Below are positions 1 through 10,539 of a stretch of DNA of 64,000 bases, piece by piece. The DNA lies in NCBI GenBank assembly GCA_013339765.2, contig CM023457.1, positions 50,741,745 through 50,805,744 of the forward strand. Reading direction: 5' to 3'. Origin of the DNA: Haemaphysalis longicornis (Eukaryota; Arthropoda; Arachnida; Ixodida; Ixodidae). Below the pieces are notes generated by a model. That model was given only the letters and a program-made list of their open reading frames with translations. It was not told the origin of the DNA and ran no database searches. The translations under genes were made by a program, and so were the position numbers. The first letter of the stretch is position 1; every line of letters begins with the position of its first letter.

Positions 1-164
1 AACCGTACAAGTGTGAGTACTGCTCACGCTCATTTGGTCGAAAGTGGAACTTGGTGGCCCACAGGTGCGTGCATACGGGGGAAAAGCCCTTCATATGCAA
101 CTTTTGTTCACGCAAGTTCTCTAGTAAGCAGAGCTTACTGTGCCACATTTCCACCCACAAGTGA
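1..164 (+). CDS. C2H2 zinc-finger protein, C-terminal end (partial)
   Basis: The frame opens before the window and runs from base 3 to a TGA at 162-164. It encodes two C2H2 fingers in the C-x2-C-x12-H-x3-H pattern (CEYC...H-RCV-H and CNFC...H-IST-H) joined by the canonical linker HTGEKPF, then a lysine and the stop. Such proteins bind DNA in the nucleus, usually as transcription regulators; the target cannot be read from the sequence. No start or splice site is visible because the window cuts the gene. The ending CSRKF...HxSTHK-stop matches the ending of the exon at 4033-4706, so the two are paralogous or alternative ends of one locus. Function beyond DNA binding is unknown. Confidence 0.85.
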   Translation, partial: PYKCEYCSRSFGRKWNLVAHRCVHTGEKPFICNFCSRKFSSKQSLLCHISTHK

Positions 165-3041
165 GGACATAGCAGAGCATAGGACTTGCTCCTGTTCATC
201 TCTAGACATCGCCTGCATTCAGATGGATCACATTGGCTTGGGTGAGGCCAGTAGTAGCCAAGTGCCACCTTTTAATGCATAGACCGGTTCTTGAATGTTG
301 AATAACTTATGATGTGGATGAAATGTACAAGTTCCTTGAAACAGACCTGCTAGTGAATTATAAATCAAATTTTAAATGTCCATGTTGATCACAGCTGTAT
401 TCACACAGTTCTTGGTTCTGCTTGGGCATGCGTACGTAAACTGCTTTTCTTTTACAGGAAAAGCTGTTCATAGGAAAGTTACCATGGTTGATCAGCATGC
501 ACAGCAGTGCATTCCTTGACATGCCTGCTTTTCGCAGGTGTTGATGTAGATCCATGGAATCATTAAGATTTAAACCAATGTTGGTGTAATCATAATTATT
601 TGAAGTTGTAGGTTATTTAGAAAGCGGATCCACCATTTGTATCTTGATCTTGAGAACGAAAGCGCAGTACCGATACATGTTGCGACTTAAAAACCAAACA
701 TCAACTGGTGAAGCATTTTGCAGGTTTTGTGATCTTTGATAGTACTGTCCAGTCAACTTTTACAGTATAAGTTAAATCAAAGAAGGATGCAGCTTCATAT
801 GATCCCTGTTCATAATAGTCAATTAATTAATTTTTTTGAAGCAATACTAACAAATTCTCTTTGTTTTATTTCTGGCTGGACAGCAACACATTGTTTTAGA
901 TGGTTGTGCCATTATGTCATTCCCTGTTGTCAACAGGTTGGTAGAGCATTCCATTTGTGTGAATGGTATTCCCTAAAAGGTGCATTGTGTTGTCTAAAAT
1001 GCAGTTCCTTATGGTTTTACTATATTGTGGACCTATTAGCCGATCTAGTCACGTGTCTGTACCGAACATTCTGAGCAAGCACCCTCCTGTTGGCAAGTCG
1101 AGATCACTAGGAATGGGGGGAGGAGGCGCTATCTTGGAACAAGCACCAAAATTCAAGATGGCAGGGACAAAGATCTCCCACCAGGAAAAAAAAGACTGGA
1201 ATGCAGATGGGCTTAACATTTTCACTAGGTATGTTAGTCATCACTCTAAAAAAAAACGCTGCGAAAGCAGTCCCAAAGAAAAGTTCGCAGCATTCTACTT
1301 GAAGTCTGCCCCAGCCTCTTAGGTGCCACAGCTTGAGCATCTGCCAGTTTGCCATGCAGGTCGCTGTTCTCCGAGCCGTCCAGTGTGTTCCTTATGCCGT
1401 AGCCCCTGAAGGCCTGTGCCATAGTAATATTGCCTACAGTGCCCACCCCGCAGCGACAAGATCGGGCACATTCTCTGACGAACGCACTGCATGAAAGCCA
1501 ACTTTCTTTTGCAATGATTGTGGGTGAAATGAAAGAAGCAACACTTCCCATGGCCGAAATTGAACCTGAGACCCTCGTGTTGTGAAGGCCACGTCTATCC
1601 GGTTGCCCCATAGCGACACAGCTGAAGCAGTTTGGATTTGGAGAAGGGTGCATGAATGTGCGACATTTTAAAAATCATGCACCCCTCCATCTAATGACGA
1701 TGATGGTTGAACACGAAGCTTTCTTTGTGCGAAACCAAATGGTGAAGAGTCAAAGTCAAAACTATTGTGAACAAGCGTCAAAACTGTATGCCAGCCAAAG
1801 TCAAAGCTCGCTGAGTCAAATTCTGTTCCGTGCGCTAGTCAAAGTCCAAACCCTGATCCAAGGAATCCCTCACGAGAAAGCTTTGCATTCAACCATCGTC
1901 GTCAAGACGTAGAGGTGCCTGAGCTATTAGATACTCTGTCGGCACTTGCACTTATCCTATCATCCACAGAAAAAGCTATGGTTGATATATCTATCATAGG
2001 AATCAGTCAAACATCAAGTGAAATGCGGAGGGAAATGTGCAGCTGAACATGATTTGCGGGTCGGTGGCTGTCTTGTGGGTGTGCTTGGCGAGCGGCATCC
2101 CGCTGGCGACTAGCTTCAACAAAGGTGTACTGGCGTCATTTGTGTGACGGATATGATGTCAGTGAAACCTTGGTGTATAACGGCATAAAACACTTTCGTG
2201 TTAAAATATAAAACCCGAAAACGAACAACCCCAAGTATAACGTACTCTTTACTACTAAAGGTTGCTTCCCCGCAAAAAGACCCTGTGTGAAGGGGTGCAC
2301 CCTTTACAGGCCGTCTGCTTCGTTGTACTGGCGTCACTTTTTTGATGGATATGACGTCAGCTAAATCTTCGTGTACCTGGGAATAAAACACTTTCGTGTT
2401 AAAAACGCTTAGCCCAGACCTGCAATGATCATTCGTCTACTGGAAAAGATGTTTTGACAGAAATATTTCTCAGTTACTATTTCAACTGGCCTCCTTTTGT
2501 TTTTGTCCTCTTAATGATTGCCTTCTAAAGTGAGCCAAGTTATTGTGTGCACTTTGCTATGATGGTTTTCTCATCAACTGCCATTTCCTCCCCTTTTTCT
2601 GGTTAGCCTTCCCTGCAAGCACAACGGCCCCTAGCAAGTCTGAAGAATTACAGCGACTCTGACATGTTGTTTTTTTTCATTTTTAAGATTTGATTTTATG
2701 ACATGCAGATTCTTTCTTTGTTCAAGCACTTAACAGTGCTTTTATGTGGCCATGGGGAATACCTCCCAAATTTGCTACCCATGGGGAATAAAGTGGCAAT
2801 TGTCATGTGGGCCCAACATAGCATGATCAAGGTTGATAGTGATGTTTTATCACAGTTATTCACTTGTAATTTTCCTGTGGCTCTCTTCATTTCAGCCGCC
2901 ATTAGAATTTCAGGAAAGCTGTTTTCTTGTGTAAGCTTAATGCCCTTTCATATCTGGATTCTGGTGCATATTGGGGCTGGAGCTTTCTGTAAAGTTTGTT
3001 TGCTGAAAGTTTTGCAACTTCAGGGCTTGAAGCAACACCTG
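165..3041. other. 3' flank / intergenic or intronic, no gene recognised
   Basis: After the zinc-finger stop, the stretch at about 840-1080 resembles the stretch at about 4940-5160 that follows the second zinc-finger exon (shared words such as CCTGTTGTCAAC, TTTGTGTGA and CAGTTCCTT), so the duplication includes 3' flank. No other gene, RNA or recognisable element was seen apart from the direct repeat at 2126-2404. Confidence 0.5.
2126..2404. repeat. Diverged direct repeat, two ~75-bp copies
   Basis: Copies at 2126-2206 and 2334-2404 both begin TGTACTGGCGTCA, share a central GGATATGA-GTCAG and end CACTTTCGTGTTAAAA. They are separated by about 127 bp. The family is not recognised. Confidence 0.75.
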
Positions 3042-3228
3042 AGCTATGAAGCACACCGTAGTGGAGGGTTATGGATTAATATTGACCACCTGGGGATCTC
3101 TAATGTGTGCAAAGATCGTGAGCACATGGGCTTTTTAGCTTTTTTCCCTCTATCAGAAAAGCCGCCACCGCGGCTGGGATAGAACCCGTGTCTTCGGGTA
3201 ATGCAACAGGTTACTCTGTCTGAGCTTA
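3042..3228 (-). mobile_element. tRNA-derived SINE (Ruka-like), degraded copy
   Basis: It shares with the copies at 15757-15990 and 60870-61101 the words CGTAGTGGAGGG, CACCTGGGGATC and CAGAAAAGC, then a tRNA-like end. On the minus strand the B-box-like GGGTTCTATCCC is visible, so the Pol III head is at the right. The distal end is eroded. Ruka SINEs are described from ixodid ticks; assignment is by remembered resemblance. Confidence 0.75.
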
Positions 3229-4032
3229 ACATAAAAAATTACCAGCTGTAGAGCTGCATATACTGCTAGAAAAAAAGCAGTCGGCACCATCATAGAATGG
3301 AAAAAGTATTGAGAAGATTTAAGTTTGATTTCCTCCTTGCCAATATTCAGCAAAATTATTTTATTATTCCTTCACAACCACATGGTAGAGTTTAGTGGAC
3401 CTTCTTGATGGTCATAATTGTGGCATCATCAATCTTTCTATCAAGTTCATGTTGTAATTTAGTGGGCACATTACTGTTTCTGGTCACCGAGTTACCGATG
3501 GCCCTTTTCTGTTCCGAGAACTGATGCTCTAAGGCTTTGGTTGATACCTGTTGAGCAAGAGAACTCAGCTGCTCTGCATACATCCACAAAAAATTTCTGA
3601 TGTCAGGTTTCGGTTGTTGCAGGACAGGCAAAGCAGCCATTAAAACTTTGTCGTTGCAGTTTTGGTTTTTTCCTGAACAGGCAATGCAGCCATGAAAACT
3701 TTGTCCTACCCGAGCATATTCTCGACGCCATAATCACCAGAATCCAGAGGTGCGCACTGCCTTAGCAGCAGTTCTGCTCCATTGTTGGGAAAACTCTGCA
3801 GTTCACCCTGTGCTCAAATTTCAAATTAGACAGTGTCATCAGCCAACTTTGTTGACATGTTTCTCATTGTAGAAGATTTGGGAACCTTCCAAATGCTGGA
3901 GGTGATACATGCAGGCTGGTTGTGGCACTGCATGTAGGGAATTCCAAATTGTGGTAAAAATATTAAACTGCTGCGATAGGTCCCTGCTTTCCCCCAAGTT
4001 TTTCATTTTACTCTGCTCGCTTGTCATTTCAG
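3229..4032. other. Intron sequence ahead of zinc-finger exon; no gene seen
   Basis: Nothing coding recognised. The right edge carries the pyrimidine-rich 3' splice site, with AG at 4031-4032, used by the following exon. Confidence 0.6.
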
Positions 4033-4706
4033 TTGCACGTCCTGGAGTTGGAAGTGGGGACCAACAACAAAGGCTGGATGCAGACCTTCCCTGGAGCAAA
4101 CGTTTGAGCACTCAAGACTTGGAAATTGTGGAAACAAGCCTCAACAGTGACAGGAACAGTGGCGCCGATGTGGGTGCTGCACAACCCAGAATGAGTGGCA
4201 AGCACCGTTTCTCGTGTCATTTATGTCCGTACACTTCTAGTTCTAAGGTCGATGTAATAAGGCATATCCGTACACACACGAAAGAGAAGCCATTTAGATG
4301 CGACCTTTGCTCACGTTCATTTTCTTTGAAAGCCAATTTAACAAGACACAGTGCCATACACGAAAATGAAAAACGTTATAACTGCGAAAAGTGTCCTGCT
4401 CAGGGGTTCATTTCCAAGAGCAGTTTGATTCAGCACATGTTCTCGCACACACAGAAAAAGTTTTTTAAGTGCAAAACTTGCTCCCAGGCATTTTTTATCA
4501 AGTCTAAATTAGACAGGCACACGCGTATTCACACAGGAGAAAGACCATTCAAGTGCGAGTACTGCTCACTCTCATTCATTCAGAAGATTGACTTGGTGGA
4601 CCACAGACGCCTGCATACAGGGGAAATGCCCTATGTGTGCACCATCTGTTCACGCAAGTTTACACGTAGGAGGAGCCTCGCATACCACACTTCTACCCAC
4701 AAGTGA
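4033..4706 (+). CDS. C2H2 zinc-finger protein, terminal coding exon (six fingers)
   Basis: The exon starts after a strong 3' splice site (a pyrimidine-rich tract ending TTTCAG, AG at 4031-4032) and ends with TGA at 4704-4706. An open frame continues upstream to an ATG at 3909, but that part is best read as intron. The exon encodes a polar linker of about 55 residues, then six C2H2 fingers: CHLC, CDLC, CEKC, CKTC, CEYC and CTIC, each followed by the His pair, with TGEKP-type linkers between several of them. Finger 3 has 13 rather than 12 residues between the second Cys and first His. The protein is presumably a nuclear DNA-binding regulator. The last two fingers and the HTSTHK-stop ending mirror the partial gene at 1-164. 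Upstream exons (for example a BTB domain) were not found here. Confidence 0.88.
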
Positions 4707-5639
4707 AACAGTAGAATGCACTACTCGCTCCCAGACACCTGCAGACTCACATCCCAACCTAAAAACCAAAGATCGACCTGTCGTGCATTGTACAGGTGTT
4801 GTGCTGTCTTACAGTACCGTGCAGTAAACTTTTAAGGCTTATTACACATGATCTGCTGCCGAGAGCCACAGCTTCTTGTGTTCTCTCTTTATAATAGATG
4901 AATCAGTAATTCTCTGGGGAGAAGTGCTAAAATGTTTTGTATTATTTAGTTCTTGCTCGGAAGCCAGAACATGTTTTAAGTGGCTGGGCCATTGATTAGG
5001 TCTGTCACATCTGTTGTCAACTGGTCGGAAGCATTACATTTGTGTGAGTCATATTCATGACAAGTTGCGTGGTGTGCTTGTGTTAAGTTCAGTTCCTTGT
5101 TTTACTTGATTGTTTGTGTAATCACCGATCTTGCCGTGTCTACGATGCTTTTAATTTCACTCACATTTTAGCATTATTTTTGTCACTGATTGATGGTGCA
5201 GTTGAGCTTACAGTAACAAGATTTCGGACTTTCTGTCCTCATTTTTTTAAAGTCCCCCCGAGATTTAATTTAGCGTCCGGAAGTTCATATATGTTCCTGC
5301 TGGGTTGCGCGCAAGCACTTTGTGCAATCAATAACTGTAAATATTACTGGTTGACATCGAAAGCAAGTGCTACAATTTCCCTATGCAGACATGCTTCAAT
5401 AAAAAGTTTGGCTTATTGTGGGTCTTTAATAATGCTCTGGGTCCATCCGCGCAACATAACAGTTCTTGTTAACATTGGAAAGTTGCAGAGAAATTGCCCC
5501 CAAGGGAAATAGGCCCTCAGCGGTACCCACATATCTGCTTGCTCGGGTAACTCTTGATCAGGTCCTGATTCGTGTACGTGATGCTCTCCTCAAGTAGCAC
5601 AGAACATTCGAATAACGTTATCTGGAAGTTGCGAAAGTT
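4707..5639 (+). other. Probable 3' UTR and flank of the zinc-finger exon
   Basis: No coding signal. The first part aligns loosely with the 3' flank of the first zinc-finger gene, and the first canonical AATAAA on the sense strand lies at 5398. Confidence 0.55.
5398..5403 (+). promoter_or_regulatory. Candidate poly(A) signal AATAAA
   Basis: First canonical AATAAA downstream of the zinc-finger stop at 4706, about 690 bp on. Position and sequence only; cleavage site unknown. Confidence 0.4.
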
Positions 5640-6130
5640 TTATTAATGGTAGATGTTACGTTGCAATGTTTATGTTTTAAAAAATTCAATGTTTATTTCA
5701 TGTTAGAAACGTTTGCACGTTAAAAAGAAACATGTATGTTAACGTTTTATTCCCAAAATTTATGTAACGTTCAGGAAACAACTTAAAACCAATGTTAATA
5801 ATACCAATGTTATTACAATGCTCAGGACTCAACATTAAAGTAATCTAAATATCCAAACATTATAATAACGTTCAGGGCATGTTGAGGACAGAACATTCGT
5901 GGGACGTAAAAAATGTAAACATTGCTATAATGTTAAGATGTAACCGCAAAGCAACGTCATAGGTAACATCGTTACTGCAACATTATTACAATGTTCGAGG
6001 CATAACACTGAAGTAAAGCAAAATTTAACGTTATTAAAATGCTCGAAGTAATACTGTTGGTTAACGTAACAAATCTGAACATGGTTACAAAGGCAGAGAA
6101 ATGTTATCCTTCAAACATTAACATAATGTT
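5640..6130. repeat. AT-rich degenerate repeat built on AACGTT / ATTACAATGTTC words
   Basis: Variants of AACGTT, ATTA-AATG-TC and AACATT recur every 25-60 bp in both orientations across the stretch (for example TTATTACAATGCTCAGGAC, CATTATTACAATGTTCGAGG and GTTATTAAAATGCTCGAAG). The words are near-palindromic, so the strand can fold on itself. No ORF or known family was recognised. Confidence 0.6.
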
Positions 6131-7177
6131 CAAACTAAGTCCACAATATGACAACTGGCTTTTACTCTGGTTTTACAAAGTGACACGGCCAGTGGGGGGG
6201 TTGAGGGGGTCAAACGTCCTCCCCCCGAAATTTCCCGGGGGGTTGGGGAGAGGGGGACGAGAATATTCGCGCGAACATGAATCTGCGCGTACATGCATCT
6301 CATGCGTACGTGAATCGCCGCGCCAGATAATGCTTTCAGGCTCCAGCGTGTACTCGTCGGTTCTTCTGGCTCCCTCTTTACCATTTTGACATACTAAAAG
6401 GGGGGAGGATATTTCAGGTCATTTCCTTAGTTCACATAGATAGAACTTTGCATCTTATGCCGTCGGTGTGTCACCACTGATTTATTCTATCTCTGGTGTG
6501 TCTTCCACGGCCAACTTCCAGCTCGTTTGAGCAGCTGTAGCGGCTCGGGCCAACAGTTTCTAATAGTATAATAGCTAGCTGACAGTCCGGTGGAAGCCAC
6601 ATGCTCGTTCAACCAGTCACGTATATTATTTTTTATACCAAGGATACACATGACACAGCTAAAGAGAGAAGGAGAGGCCACCTTTTTATCTTCCTTTCTG
6701 CGATCGACGCGTGCCTGTCAGCTTTCCGTTTTCATCTTTTCCGCAGCCCTCATGCAACCTCCTCTGCCTCCCATCACAGCTCCTAAAGAAATGTGTTTCA
6801 CCATGAAAACTAGGTTCCATAAATTAACACAAGCCTTGGTCGATGACCGGAGAGACAATAAGGTGATGTTTGGGCCTTTGACATTAGAAAGATCAGAGCT
6901 CTAGTCGATGTGCAGGGAGAGGCAGCTGATTGAAAAATGTGCAGGGAGAGGCAGCTGATTGAAATTGTTCTCAATGCATAAATGTGCCGCGCTTCTTGTG
7001 GTCGAACCCATTCCGCCTCTTCAATTCGCGAGCCCTGGCGTAACTTACTTAGGACCTGAAGAACTATCTCAAATTATGCGTGAAATGGAAAAAAAAGGAC
7101 ACCATAGGCGAATGAAATCAACTGTGTGTTCTTGCAGGCGTCTTGACAAAGAGACAGAAAAGCAGTTTATGGGGTCA
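6131..7177. other. No gene recognised; G-rich transposon-like debris
   Basis: A G/C-homopolymer stretch at 6195-6260 resembles the ends of tick hAT-type elements, but no boundary could be fixed. A 29-bp tandem duplication lies at 6908-6965. Confidence 0.4.
6908..6965. repeat. 29-bp perfect tandem duplication
   Basis: The unit starting ATGTGCAGGGAGAGGCAGC occurs at 6908 and again at 6937 without a spacer. Confidence 0.9.
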
Positions 7178-7378
7178 TTAAAGGGACACTGAAGTGATTT
7201 GTAAACAATGCGGGATTACGAGCGCAAACTGTAGTCCGGTGTCCCTGGGCCCTGTTTCGACCACTCTGTGCGCTTTTACGCGAATTTATTTAGTAGAAAA
7301 ATCAATTCGAAAATCCTCTCTTTACGCTCGCCCATTTTCTGTGGCGTTTTCATGTGACGTCAGCAGGAGAGGAGCTGA

Positions 7379-9181
7379 CAATAGACCTCTCCCGGGGTAC
7401 GTCACGCGGCGGCCGTGACGTCACGGAAATCGCACGTGCTGGGTGTGGCCGGGAGGGTGGTTGGCAAAACATTCGGACCGGCGCGCGGCGCGTATGCAGT
7501 GAGGCTGCATTAGACGCGCGCAAAAGTGGAATTTTTGTTAACGTGTTGGCTTTTCTGATGCCGGTGGGCTGCTGTGCTCTCGGCTACCCATATTTTGCGA
7601 GCAAAATCAGCGGCATCAGACTTTTCGGAGTCCCCACAGAGGTAAATTCGGCGTGTATTGTGGATGCGCGCAATGTGCCGAAGAGGCTGGCAGCCAAAGC
7701 AGCGACATAGTCTGCTCTTATTCGTAGCAACATTTCGCATTCTCGAACTTCAGCTGTTCTCCAAAGCGCAGTCATACCGTCTACATTGGCAGTCCGCACT
7801 GATTCGTGCAATGAAATCATACTGTTTATCAACCATCTGCTATCATGCAGCACCAGCAGAAATTTGGTCAAGTGAAATAGGGGGGGGTAGGGGGAGGAGG
7901 GGGCAGACGGAAATTTTCTTGCTGCGAAATATTGTCATGTTTTGAGGAGGTAGAGCACTGTATTAAAAACACAATGAATGCGTAACCTGCTTTAGGCGAC
8001 GCGAAATAAATGTTTCGACGAGGGATCCGCGATAGCCGCCTGCCGCCAGATCGACATCGACAAGTTTGGTCTTTTGTTATGGGGGATCTGTTCAAGACGA
8101 ACGAAATTCATTGCTTGTAAGTACAATAAATTTTTACCTTGATCTATTATATTCGGCCTTGAGAATGCCGGAAAACTGAGATGCTTGCCGTGCTCACATG
8201 CAGCATCGTGCACACTTCGGGGCGAGATGAGCCGCTCACGAGACTCGAAAAATGTGTTTGCCATTAGCGAACAGACTCAGTGAATGTATTCATTTGTTGC
8301 GGCCTCCCGACGCTGGCGTATGCAGCGGGCGTACAAGGACACTATTATAACTTTAACTATCATGAAGTAATGACTACCGAAAATATTTCAGTGCACTGTC
8401 GCAAGATATACGCACTAACCATATGTGGCTGCTATGTTACTCTCGCAATGACGATGAACCATTTCGAGATTTCACTGGGATAAAGGTAAGAAAACAATCG
8501 GTCAATCTCGTAGAGAACGACGTATTTTTATTGGAATAATTTTTGCCTTTTGCTCTTCATATTTTTGTTTCGTTGCTGCTTATTTTACTATTTAATCCTT
8601 TCATACTTTACTTTTCCTTTTTCCACTCGACATGAAATCGTGTGTACGCCACTGTCTCCGGGCGACGCAAAGAGACCAAGAACAGGGAGCGTTTAGCTGC
8701 CTGAGGCACCGCGCTTAGCTTAAGCGGACCTCGAAAGCAACGATAAATTAGCTTTCCTTGGTATGTGTCTGAACACAAAGAATCTTAAAAAAAACATTTT
8801 TTGATGCGTCGCAACAGCACCAACCTTCAGAATGACTCGCTTAGGCTGTTCTGCCGCGCACTGATTATCTGAAAGCGTCGCCGTTCAGTTGACCGTACGG
8901 TAAACGAAAGTGTTGCGGAGGTTGTAGATGCGGAAAGCTACATGGAGGTGCGACGGCCACAGCTAGGATAGCTAGACCCCCACCTGCAATGTGGGAAGCC
9001 AGTGACGGCCCGAACCAACGGCACATCGTTCCTTTCGGGCGCCGCGCGGCCAGGCCGTGCCGTCGGCGCTGGCGCTTGCTGCCAACCGCCACCTCACTTC
9101 GCGGCCGCCAGCAGGCGCCACCCGTCGCGCACGTGCGCTTAGTGACGTCACGTTGTTTACATACAGGGAGAGGTCTATTGG
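7379..9181. mobile_element. Nested insertion with terminal inverted repeats
   Basis: The left end CAATAGACCTCTCCC and the right end GGGAGAGGTCTATTG are exact inverted repeats. The sequence on either side is contiguous in the shorter TTAA copy (around 24210-24240, reverse strand), which marks this block as an insertion. No clear target duplication was found. It contains a THAP-like exon remnant at 7558-7641. Confidence 0.7.
7558..7641 (+). pseudogene. THAP-like first exon remnant of a transposase
   Basis: ATG at 7558 begins MPVGCCALGY..., followed by SGIRLFGVPTE, which resembles the start of a THAP zinc-binding domain (an early Cys cluster, then a G-I/V-x-x-F/L-x-x-P-T segment). After codon 28 comes GTAAAT, a plausible 5' splice site at 7642. 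The residue expected to be the second zinc-binding Cys is Tyr, and no matching downstream THAP exon was recognised, so this is called a remnant. THAP domains occur in P-element and Kolobok transposases. Confidence 0.4.
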
Positions 9182-9786
9182 CTGCGCTACTGCACGGCTC
9201 GCCGACCTTCCGCGACCGAGTCAGTCGGCCCACCGTTTAGTCCGCCGGCCGCCAACGGGTCGTCGTAATTCGCTCGATCAGTTGAAACTAAGCCACAACA
9301 CGTTTGGGAATGCAAGAATGCGCCTTCATTTACTTCGTTAGTTTGTACACTGTATCTAGCTCCAAGTCAAGGTCGCTTCACACAAGCGCTGCACAAGCGC
9401 ACATGCGACGCTTCGCTGACTGGTACGCCAGTAGGAAAATATAAGGCATCTTGAAGGGGGAGAAGAGTGAGCGAAGTCAATATAGGTACTAAGGAAATAA
9501 AATCAACTGATATTTTTACCGTACAGCGTAAAACTAGGGTGCGGGAAGCACTTTTTTGCGCTGGACGAACAAGCAGAGCGGTCAGCAGCACGACTACGCA
9601 TCTGCGAACGCTTTCCCGTCTACGAAATGCAATTGCTAGACGTGAGCTATTGTGGAAACTCGGGGGACGCTTACTGCACGAGCGCAATACAACAAATAGT
9701 CACCTAAGCTGCTTGAAATGCTAAACTAAATAAAAGTGTAAACTGGTTATACATTATAAACCTTATCTTTTCCATCGCCACCAGTG

Positions 9787-9885
9787 GTCCCCTGTGGCCT
9801 AGTCGTCTGGGGTGCTAGGTATGTCATCGCGAGTGTTTTGCCAGTCACAAGTTCGAATCGCCGCGGGTACATGCTTTTTTTTTTT
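9787..9885 (+). repeat. tRNA-like Pol III module ending in an 11-T run
   Basis: TGGCCTAGTCG resembles an A box and GTTCGAATC a B box, about 50 bp apart. CGCTAG/TGCTAG follows the A box as in class II tRNAs. A T run at 9875-9885 could terminate Pol III. Acceptor-stem pairing is poor, so it is not called a tRNA gene. The equivalent module is present in the other TTAA copy at 23479-23590. Confidence 0.55.
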
Positions 9886-9918
9886 ACGAGTTGACTTTTT
9901 TGTTTTTCGCCGATGTTT

Positions 9919-10539
9919 TAAGTGCAATGCACTTTATAAGCGACACCAAACCTTCCACCGCCGGCGGCGCCGTCCGTCCGCAGTCCTCCTATCCCCTAGC
10001 AACGGCGTGGAGCGGAGAGGAGCGTCGGTAGCAACGGCGCAGTGACGTCACTCACCACGTGACGACACGCCCCTCACCGCTCCTCGCGGCGCGACGGCGT
10101 GCGCTGCGCGCCTCCCTCTCCCTTCCCCGCGCCGTGACGTCACATACTCCACCTCCTCTCCCCGGCAGCTGCCGTGCGCCGCTGTGTGTCACTCTCCCTC
10201 CCCGCGCCGTGACGTCACGCACCCGCACCTCCTCTCCCCTCGCTCGGCTGCAGCTGCCGTGCGCCGCTGTCCCTCTCCCCTTGCGCTCGCCTCCTCTCTC
10301 AGCCACCTGGCTCGGCGCGGCGTACCCCCCTATATATGCAGCGATAAACCGCCAGACCTCCGTGGGTCGGCTCGCGCGCGCTCTCTCGCTACAGTCTCCT
10401 GCTCGCTCTGCTCCAGTTTAGACCGTTCGCTGGCTGGGCGCCTCTCAAGGCGATGTCAGAATTACTACGCCGTGTACTCTCGGCGCAAGAAATGCATTCG
10501 CACTTCCTCACGATTCCCTTCGGGGAGGTGGGGGCAATT
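9919..10539. mobile_element. Second nested insertion, carries promoter-like cluster
   Basis: The shorter TTAA copy is continuous across this point: the flanks GATGTTTT and CTA-ACTGAGTTC join at about 23440. The block is GC-rich and contains three CRE palindromes and TATATATG. Inverted words (AAGTGCAATGC near the left edge, GCATTCGCACTT near 10494) are the only hint of ends. The family is unknown. Confidence 0.55.
10043..10338 (+). promoter_or_regulatory. Promoter-like cluster: three TGACGTCA sites and a TATA box
   Basis: Perfect TGACGTCA palindromes lie at 10043, 10135 and 10210, the last two inside a 75-bp tandem repeat containing CCGCGCCGTGACGTCAC. TATATATG follows at 10331. TGACGTCA is the CREB/ATF consensus. 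It is in a transposon insertion, so any transcript may be that of a mobile element. Confidence 0.45.

Noticed and set aside
3909..4032. ATG at 3909 as the start of the zinc-finger protein
   Set aside because: A strong splice acceptor at 4031-4032 separates this stretch from the exon, and its residues look like translated intron.
6590..6904. 104-residue open frame at 6.6-6.9 kb
   Set aside because: No domain, overlapping frames of similar length, and a recent tandem duplication directly after it; no evidence of coding.
9787..9870. A functional tRNA gene
   Set aside because: A- and B-box-like words are present, but the acceptor stem does not pair and the module repeats inside a transposon.
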